Shown here piece after piece: positions 57,556 to 64,000 of a DNA stretch of 64,000 bases. The DNA lies in contig BCJU01000001.1 of the NCBI GenBank assembly GCA_001600355.1, positions 2,067,178 to 2,131,177 of the forward strand, read 5' to 3'. The notes beneath the pieces were generated by a model that was not told where the DNA came from, did not search any database, and worked only from the letters and a program-made list of their open reading frames with translations. This DNA is from Meira nashicola (Eukaryota > Basidiomycota > Exobasidiomycetes > Exobasidiales > Brachybasidiaceae). The position numbers and the translations under genes are program-made. Every line of letters starts with the position of its first letter. Position 1 is the first letter of the stretch.

Positions 57556-59460
57556 ATGTCTTTGACGCAGGGTGCCATCCGTAGAATGGTTCAAAGTGGC
57601 GGTTCGGGTAATAGTGGCGAACAACCAGTATGTCAAATTTTGACTGTACGTAAGATCCCAAATAATTCTGGTACAGGCAGTGATCGTTATCGTGTAATTT
57701 TGAGCGATGGTGAAGTGTACATTCAAGCAATGTTATCAACACAAACCGCACATTTGGTTGATGAAGGTAAAGTGGATCGTAATTGTTTGGTTCGCGTTAT
57801 GCACTACACAGCCAATCAAGTTTCTAATCGCCAAATTCTCGTCATTCTTGAATTGGAAGTCGTATCTGGTCCTTTAAATGATCGTATTGGTGATCCACAA
57901 AATGTTGAGAAGGTTGATGAAGCAGGTGCCGGTACCGCTGGAAACGCCCCAACTTCCGAGAAGGCACAAACAACCAACGCCGCAAAGCCTCCTGTGGTAA
58001 AGAATGAAGGCGGGGGCTTTGGTGCTCAATCAATGGGTGCTTCCAACAATCCATCACGTCCTGCTCAGCGTACCACGTCAGCTGGAATCGATATGTCCAA
58101 GATGCCAATCTTCCCAATCGAGGCTTTATCCCCTTACCAAAACAAGTGGACCATCAAAGCTCGTGTGACTACGAAGAGTGAGATCAAACAATGGCATAAC
58201 CAACGCGGTGAAGGAAAACTTTTCAGCTGTAACTTTCTCGATGAAAGTGGTGAGATCAAAGCTACAGGTTTCAACGAACAAGTTGATCGACTTTATCCTC
58301 TTTTAAAAGAAGGTCACGTCTACTTTGTCACCAAAGCACGCGTCAATATCGCTCGTAAGAAGTTCTCTAACCTCTCCAACGAATACGAAATTGCGTTCGA
58401 GCGTGATACGCAAATCAGTGAATGCGCTGATGCAAATGACGTACCTGACATCAAGTTCAACTTCACTGCGCTTGACAGCTTGGATGGTGTTGAACCGAAG
58501 CAAACATGTGATGTGATCGGTATCGTTGAACAAGTTGGTGAAATGACAGAGATTACGTCTAAAGCATCTCAAAAGCCCATCTCGAAACGTGAATTGACAT
58601 TAGTCGATCAAAGTGAAATGAGCGTTCGTTTGACTTTATGGGGCAGGACTGCAGAAACATATGGTACATCAGCCGGTCAGCCAGGTTGTGGTTCCGACGA
58701 TAAGCCCGTGATCGGATTCAAGGGTGTTAGCGTAAGCGATTTCGGTGGCAGAAGTTTGTCTATGTTTAGCAGCAGTACTATGCATGTCAACCCAGACATT
58801 CCAGAAGCACATGGCTTGCGTGGTTGGTATGATGCACAAGGTGTTAGATTGGGTGCTCAATCTTTCAAGACGTACAACTCTGCTGGTCTCGGAGGAACAG
58901 GTGCTGCTGATAGCGGAATGTCGAACAAGGAACGCAAAACTGTTGCTCAAGCAAAAGATGAGCAATTGGGAATGAGCGAAAAACCGGATTACTTTAACCT
59001 CAAAGGTATGGTTATTTTTGTCAAGCAAGATAATCTTTTCTATCCTGCATGCCCCAAAGAAGGATGCAACAAGAAAGTCACAATGATGGATCAATCAAGT
59101 TGGAGATGCGAAAAATGTGATATGAATTACGAAGCACCGCAATATCGCTACATCATGAATGCAAATGTTCAAGATTATACCGGATCTATTTGGCTCAGCG
59201 GATTCAATGAAGTTGGCGAACAGATGTTCGGAGCTACAGCAAGCGAATTGGCACAGTTGAAGGACAATGGAGATGAAGTTGCTTATAATGAAATCTTGGA
59301 GCGTGCTTATGGTCATACCTGGTTGTTCAATATTCGTGCTAAGCAAGACACATTCAATGATGTCCCACGCGTTCGTTACAATATCGCAAAAATGACATCA
59401 GTCGATTTCTCAAAAGAGGGTGCTCAATTGGCTGAGCAGATCAAGAAGATGATGAATTGA
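57556..59460 (+). CDS. RFA1: Replication protein A large subunit
   Basis: An intronless gene of 634 aa. The start is the Met of MSLTQGAI at 57556; the frame is open upstream with a pyrimidine-rich leader. The N-terminal OB fold (about 1-110) binds checkpoint and repair partners. A linker (about 115-180) precedes OB folds A (from ALSPYQNKWTIKARV), B (from CDVIGIVEQVGEMTEI) and C. Fold C holds a zinc site, C-x4-C ... C-x2-C (CPKEGC and CEKC). The end helix (about 610-632) pairs with the other RPA subunits. RPA coats single-stranded DNA in replication, repair and recombination. All DNA-contact folds are present. Confidence 0.97.
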   Translation: MSLTQGAIRRMVQSGGSGNSGEQPVCQILTVRKIPNNSGTGSDRYRVILSDGEVYIQAMLSTQTAHLVDEGKVDRNCLVRVMHYTANQVSNRQILVILELEVVSGPLNDRIGDPQNVEKVDEAGAGTAGNAPTSEKAQTTNAAKPPVVKNEGGGFGAQSMGASNNPSRPAQRTTSAGIDMSKMPIFPIEALSPYQNKWTIKARVTTKSEIKQWHNQRGEGKLFSCNFLDESGEIKATGFNEQVDRLYPLLKEGHVYFVTKARVNIARKKFSNLSNEYEIAFERDTQISECADANDVPDIKFNFTALDSLDGVEPKQTCDVIGIVEQVGEMTEITSKASQKPISKRELTLVDQSEMSVRLTLWGRTAETYGTSAGQPGCGSDDKPVIGFKGVSVSDFGGRSLSMFSSSTMHVNPDIPEAHGLRGWYDAQGVRLGAQSFKTYNSAGLGGTGAADSGMSNKERKTVAQAKDEQLGMSEKPDYFNLKGMVIFVKQDNLFYPACPKEGCNKKVTMMDQSSWRCEKCDMNYEAPQYRYIMNANVQDYTGSIWLSGFNEVGEQMFGATASELAQLKDNGDEVAYNEILERAYGHTWLFNIRAKQDTFNDVPRVRYNIAKMTSVDFSKEGAQLAEQIKKMMN

Positions 59461-59664
59461 AGTATCCGATTTTCCGATTCTCAGAATGTTGTCTACGGTC
59501 CGATATTCCTTGTACATTACACTACACATACGATATCTTTGTCAAACATCCTTTCTTACCTGTTTCATATTTTACTTCCAATTAATGTGAGAAATGCTAC
59601 TATACAACAAAAAAGAGTGAGAAGGATATGCTGTATTATTACAATGTAGTTCAAATCGATCAGA

Positions 59665-61773
59665 TTAAAGATCGTCAAATTGAAGTGTCTCGGCTGCGTC
59701 ATCTTTGTTAGACTGATTCTTTTTCTGTTTCTTGGCTAATCGCTCCTCTTCTGCCCAATCGTCCATATCGTCATCATCTTCATGAGGCTCTTCTGTTTGC
59801 CCGTTCGAAGTTCTATCAACATTTTCCTCTCTTTGCTCGGATGCTTGTTTGGCTAAATAAGCACGCTTTCGTTGTTTCTTATCCCTTCTGTCTTGTTTTC
59901 TATCCTTTCGCGCTTTTTGTTCACTCCAAGCTTCTTCTAACTTTTTTGGTCCTGCATTCTTGCGTTTGATATCCCCATTTATTCCTGTCGCTTTTTGTGT
60001 TGCTATCTTTGCCTCCAAACCTTCTTGCCTTTGTTTTTCTCTAGCTTTATCGGCGAATGCTAATGATTGTAAATCAACCTTTTCCTCAACGAACAAAATC
60101 TCTTCTCCTTCTGTTGATTCAGCAGCTTTAATCTTTCGCCATCGATCAATTTCTGGCATTCTTGGTAATCGTAAAAGACCAAAGGTAAATGCAATCGCAC
60201 CATAATCCAAATCACGTTCACGAAAAACGAAAGAGACTTCATGTTTGCGAAAACACTGAATGAAACTAACAAATGCTTGCATGCTAAAATCATACAATGC
60301 ACGATCATTTCGAATTAATTTTCGGATATCGTTGTGTAATTGTAGTGCGTCTGAATCAACCTCTTGAGGCTCTTCTCCTACTACTTTACTATTTCCATCA
60401 CATAAATAATCATACCTTTTAACGGGATTTTTACGAACTTTGAGAAAATCAACGTATTCTTCCTCTCTTCCTTTGTTGAGAAGCACAATCGCTCTTCCTC
60501 TTCTTCCTGCTCTTGCTGTTCTTCCGCATCGATGGCTGAAAACTTTTGGATCGGTTGGTGGATCAAATTGTACTACTAAATCCACATTTGGCAAATCCAA
60601 ACCTCTCGCCGCTACGTCTGTACAGAGAAGTACAGAAGAAGATTCTACTGAAGATGCTGAACCCAAAGGTGTTGCAGAAACAAAAGCATCAAATGTTGCA
60701 CGTCTACGAACTGGCGTTTGCTTACCATGCAAAGAGTACAATTTCAATCCTTCCATTTGAGATAGAGGTGAGAGAACTTTGTAAAAGTAGTTCACTTGTG
60801 CGCACGTTGCAAAGAATACGATTGCTTTTCTCATTGGTAAATCGCCTTCTTTCCGTTTCGATTCTGCACGTAAGATTCGAATTAGCTGAAGAAGTTTATG
60901 TTCCGAACGCATGCTCATAAAATGATTCTCCAGACTGGCCGGTATACGTTTATCATTCACTGATGTCGCTCCATTATTTGCTTTGGAATCCTTTGCAGTC
61001 GTTTTCGTTTCAACTTTGACTACCACACGAACTGGATTACGCAAGCCTACTCGAACGAGTTCATTCATTGCATCTGTCATTGTAGCTGAAAAAAGACCTG
61101 TCCTCCTTTGTTTTGGTAATAGGCGTAAGATTGAAGTGAGTGTTTGTGTGAATCCCATATCTAATAATCGATCTGCTTCATCAAGAATTAAAACTTCTAA
61201 TTCTTTACAATCTATGCTCGTTCTTTCCAGAAGTTCCAAAACTCTTCCGGGCGTTCCAACTACGATGTCGGAACCTTGTTCTTTAAAATTTTTATAATCA
61301 TCGCCTGGATTCGATGTCGATCCACCCACTGCTAGCAGAGCTCCAGACACCTTTGTTGCGATAGTGTTGGTGGTGTCCGATTCGCCTTGCTGTTCTTCAT
61401 TTGCCTCTTCAGATCTGAATAAGAAGCTCTGGATGATGCCATGTACTTGTACAGCTAATTCTCTTGTAGGACAAACGACCAAAGCACCTAATTGATTCTT
61501 CTTTAATCGATCTTGTCGTTTCATTATCATTTGCAATACCGGTAAAACATAAGCAAGTGTTTTTCCACTTCCTGTAACTGCTTCTACGATTACATCTTTG
61601 TGTGAAAGAAATAATGGAATAACGTTTGATTGTACTGGAGTCATTTCTTGAAATCCCAATACATCTGTTATATGTTCTTCTAATTCTTTTTCCAAATTAG
61701 GCTTTAATTTGGACCATCTTCCGGCATAAGAAGGCGCATATGCCAAAGAAGATGGACCTTGACCATCATCCAT
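59665..61773 (-). CDS. SPB4: DEAD-box RNA helicase Spb4
   Basis: An intronless gene of 702 aa. The Q-motif region (GFQEMTPVQSNVIPLFLSHKDV) is followed by AVTGSGKT, PTRELA, DEADRLLDMGF and FSATMTD. The C-terminal lobe has CTDVAARGLDLP and HRCGRTARAGRRG. After the core come the DUF4217-type segment (VSFIQCFRKHEVSFVFRERDLD, then FGLLRLPRMPEI) and a basic tail. That combination, with WSKLKPNLEKELEE at the start, identifies Spb4, needed for 60S ribosomal subunit maturation in the nucleolus. The Ser/Thr/Glu insert near 120-140 (EEANEEQQGES) and the insert near 265 are longer than usual. Confidence 0.93.
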   Translation of the reverse strand: MDDGQGPSSLAYAPSYAGRWSKLKPNLEKELEEHITDVLGFQEMTPVQSNVIPLFLSHKDVIVEAVTGSGKTLAYVLPVLQMIMKRQDRLKKNQLGALVVCPTRELAVQVHGIIQSFLFRSEEANEEQQGESDTTNTIATKVSGALLAVGGSTSNPGDDYKNFKEQGSDIVVGTPGRVLELLERTSIDCKELEVLILDEADRLLDMGFTQTLTSILRLLPKQRRTGLFSATMTDAMNELVRVGLRNPVRVVVKVETKTTAKDSKANNGATSVNDKRIPASLENHFMSMRSEHKLLQLIRILRAESKRKEGDLPMRKAIVFFATCAQVNYFYKVLSPLSQMEGLKLYSLHGKQTPVRRRATFDAFVSATPLGSASSVESSSVLLCTDVAARGLDLPNVDLVVQFDPPTDPKVFSHRCGRTARAGRRGRAIVLLNKGREEEYVDFLKVRKNPVKRYDYLCDGNSKVVGEEPQEVDSDALQLHNDIRKLIRNDRALYDFSMQAFVSFIQCFRKHEVSFVFRERDLDYGAIAFTFGLLRLPRMPEIDRWRKIKAAESTEGEEILFVEEKVDLQSLAFADKAREKQRQEGLEAKIATQKATGINGDIKRKNAGPKKLEEAWSEQKARKDRKQDRRDKKQRKRAYLAKQASEQREENVDRTSNGQTEEPHEDDDDMDDWAEEERLAKKQKKNQSNKDDAAETLQFDDL

Positions 61774-61998
61774 ATTGGAGAGAGATAGAAGGAGAGGAGG
61801 AAAGGGATGATGGCAGAAGAGAAGAAGGAACGAGAGTGCATCATTCTTATATCCGAAAAGTTAGAATATGCATGCAAGGCTAAAATTAAAAAAATTATAT
61901 AAACACGTGCAATGAGAAAAGGGTGCGGGAAGAAGATTACGCGTTCAGCATGAAGACGGGGTAAAAGGATTAAAAATCTATGACATTAAAGAATATAA

Positions 61999-62468
61999 TT
62001 ATTTAGTAACTTGTCTCTTAATCAAAGCGTTTTGTTGAACGTCTCTATGTTCAATCAAAAGTCCTTGATCATCAAATGTGAACATATCCACAGTTTCACG
62101 TTCATGAGTAGATGAATTAGGAACGATTGAAATTGGAGCATTTCGAATGATTGCAAATGTCCAAACTTTATTACCTTCTGCTACTAAACCAATAGATTCA
62201 AACGTTGATTCGGGTAATAAATGTTCGAAAACCCAAGATAATCTTGGTAGCCATTGTTCTTTTCCAATCACTTCTGTATCTTCACGAATTTGTTTAACAT
62301 TTGGACTAAGGTAAGGAGCAAGCTTAGATGCATTAAAAGGCTTCTCTTCGAAGATCTATAGGAGGAAATAGTGTTAATGAATTAGTTCTCTTTTTTACTA
62401 TCAAACATGATTAGACTCACTTTGAACATCTCTTGGACTGCCTTCTTGTTTCTTTCAACGTTTGACAT
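61999..62468 (-). CDS. SnoaL/NTF2-like small protein
   Basis: Two exons (62468-62421 and 62355-61999) around a 65-nt GTGAGT...TATAG intron; 134 aa. The first exon codes MSNVERNKKAVQEMFK; splicing restores a continuous helix into IFEEKPFNASKLAPYLSPNVKQI. The pattern of helices, then TVDMFTFDDQGLLIEHRDVQQNA at the end, is typical of the SnoaL-like NTF2 superfamily (cone-shaped small ligand-binding or isomerase proteins). Several such fungal proteins have no known reaction. No catalytic residue can be assigned with confidence. Confidence 0.78.
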
Positions 62469-62890
62469 TATGTTTGATTGATGTGTGGTAATATGCAAAT
62501 GAAGTTGTAGTAGTTGTTGTTCTTATTCATTTTTTCCATTCAAAGATTGAGCTTATTTATATGTTTTTAGACCATCTCCATGCGACTTATACGTTCACAT
62601 TTGGGATATGTTCACATATCTATGTAAGAGATACCCCGTACAATCTAAATCCGCTTCAGCTATCCAACTTCACGCCACCTTCGGATTTACTCCGAAAAGA
62701 ACGAAAGACAGAGTGCCCGCGCCATACCGCGCGCATTTAAAGCTATGAGCGGATCTAATCATTTTTTTGTACACTACCTCCGACGGGGACAACGCATGCT
62801 AAATTTCGGCCGTTTTTCAGGAGGTTTCGGTTATACATGACATCAACATGATCATTGCACGTGTAAGAGATGAATATGAAGAGAATACAT
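62469..62890. other. Intergenic region
   Basis: Upstream of the SnoaL-like gene and 3' flank of the secreted-protein gene. Nothing else is seen. Confidence 0.4.
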
Positions 62891-63442
62891 TCAAGTAGAG
62901 CAATAAGCTTCAACGTCAGGATTGCCTTCTTTTGAAACATCATGAACCAAGAATGGATTTTCTTGAACGGAATTATGATCAGCAAGTTGGAAACGTGCTT
63001 TTGCTCCATTTTGTGCCCAGAAATAGGTTTGATCAGTTTCATAATGAACTGTAATCCAACCTTTTGTATAATCAGGTTCATTGTTAGAAGTAACACAAGT
63101 GATTAAGAATACCGTTGGATTTGTAGTAAAACAACGACCTGAATAAACTGTACGTTGAAGATCTCCTTGACCGATTCTATACTTTTGATTACATTGAGCA
63201 TGTGCATCACCAATCACTTCAATTTCATACTTTTGGAAATCTTTTGGATTGTTATGAGTTGATAAACAACGTCCATTACGTTGAAAACATGGAAACGTTT
63301 GATCGACGTATTCGATTCCATTATGATTAACTTGCATATTATAATATTTGTAACTCGTTTTATAATCGTTTGGCAAATTACCAGCAAAGGCAACAGCCAT
63401 CACGCTTGATAAGATGAGAATCCAGCTGAAAAGTTTGAGCAT
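62891..63442 (-). CDS. Small secreted cysteine-rich protein, set B, distant paralogue
   Basis: An intronless gene of 183 aa. A signal peptide (about 1-20, ending AFAG) is followed by SYKYYNMQVNHNGIEY, TFPCFQ, GRC, AQC, YSGRCF, ITC, a TYFWAQNGAKARF strand and a last AYC. It is closely similar in order and motifs to the gene at 18800-19369, about 43 kb away, and less so to the rest of the cluster. A TATATATA box on the minus strand lies near 63518-63525. The function is unknown. Confidence 0.82.
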   Translation of the reverse strand: MLKLFSWILILSSVMAVAFAGNLPNDYKTSYKYYNMQVNHNGIEYVDQTFPCFQRNGRCLSTHNNPKDFQKYEIEVIGDAHAQCNQKYRIGQGDLQRTVYSGRCFTTNPTVFLITCVTSNNEPDYTKGWITVHYETDQTYFWAQNGAKARFQLADHNSVQENPFLVHDVSKEGNPDVEAYCST

Positions 63443-64000
63443 TGTCAGAAGAAAAAGAAGTTAGTAAGGATTTGGGATGATTTTGTGAAGGGGAAAGACA
63501 AACAAAAATTCTGCGCATATATATACCCTATCCCATCAATTTATAATGTCAAACGCTTCCCCTTTTGTTGTACATAAAAGTGAACCTGACCAACGCCAAA
63601 AGCTAAGGAGTTCCGTTGCGTATTATTTCATCGATCAACGGAGCCGCATAAGCGTTCATCCACAAACGTCTAAACGTATACAGAAAAAAAGAACATGATT
63701 GGTAGACGGATATCCGTTTGTGTGACAAATTAACAAAACCAAACTAGATTCATTCTCCGAAAGGAATGGATAAATCGATCGAAATCATCTTCACTTAGTC
63801 TACTTCCAATCAATAGTCTACTTCGCTTTTTTTTATTCCGCAAACGCGGAATGCTGATCACCGTCATTGACATCATAATTTAAATCCCACCTTGGAACGG
63901 AAGATTACAATCCGCATTCATTTAGCAATTCAGTCATAAGATTGGCATTGCATCCTAATTGTATTATATCAGCATAAATTATTCAAGCAGGCATCTCTTG
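63443..64000. other. Window end, upstream of the last secreted-protein gene
   Basis: It holds the TATA box noted for that gene and no further gene. Confidence 0.4.

Overview
The window is nuclear DNA of a filamentous or dimorphic fungus, most likely a basidiomycete. The housekeeping genes (CDC48, HIS5, CDC10, RAD1, RSC4, TPI1, profilin, RFA1, SPB4, ATP10) are all fungal in type. Introns are few and short (about 60-90 nt, GTGAGT/GTAAGT...CAG), and long genes such as CDC48, RFA1, SPB4 and the kinase are single exons. This low intron load, together with a SCAMP gene and an RNPS1-like gene, fits Ustilaginomycotina better than Agaricomycotina or Pucciniomycotina. That placement is inference. Codon use is A/T-leaning.

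Layout. 1-10.6 kb: the 3' part of a DDHD phospholipase, a secreted expansin-like protein with a Lys/Ala helical tail, CDC48, ARL2, and histidinol-phosphate aminotransferase. 10.6-19.4 kb: a cluster of small secreted six-cysteine proteins. It has five plus-strand genes (set A, each with one intron before a short last exon that carries the sixth Cys) and, on the minus strand, two intact genes and two decayed copies (set B). A further set B paralogue lies at 62.9-63.4 kb. 19.7-27.3 kb: a gelsolin-repeat protein, a short-chain dehydrogenase, an M50B-like membrane protein, a serine-rich protein and ATP10.

27.4-35.5 kb is the unusual part. A tRNA-Pro(CGG) gene with an intron is abutted by a repeat of about 1 kb. 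The repeat consists of a long imperfect hairpin, a dUTPase gene and a short minisatellite. Two more copies lie head to tail at 32.1-33.9 kb, where they interrupt a zinc-knuckle gene. Both are saturated with C-to-T and G-to-A changes, and CpA/TpG is almost absent there, as expected for RIP-like mutation. Three related genes with a double CCHC knuckle flank the copies; one is intact, one frameshifted and one truncated. No reverse transcriptase, integrase or transposase is visible.

35.8-62.5 kb returns to housekeeping genes: a DNAJC17/Cwf23-like J protein, CDC10 septin, an Mpv17-family protein, RAD1, RSC4, SCAMP, TPI1, profilin (four exons), a protein with a PP1-docking-like motif, a protein kinase, an RNPS1-like RRM protein, RFA1, SPB4 and an NTF2-like protein. 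The gene order shows no pathway clustering apart from the secreted-protein array and the dUTPase/zinc-knuckle region.
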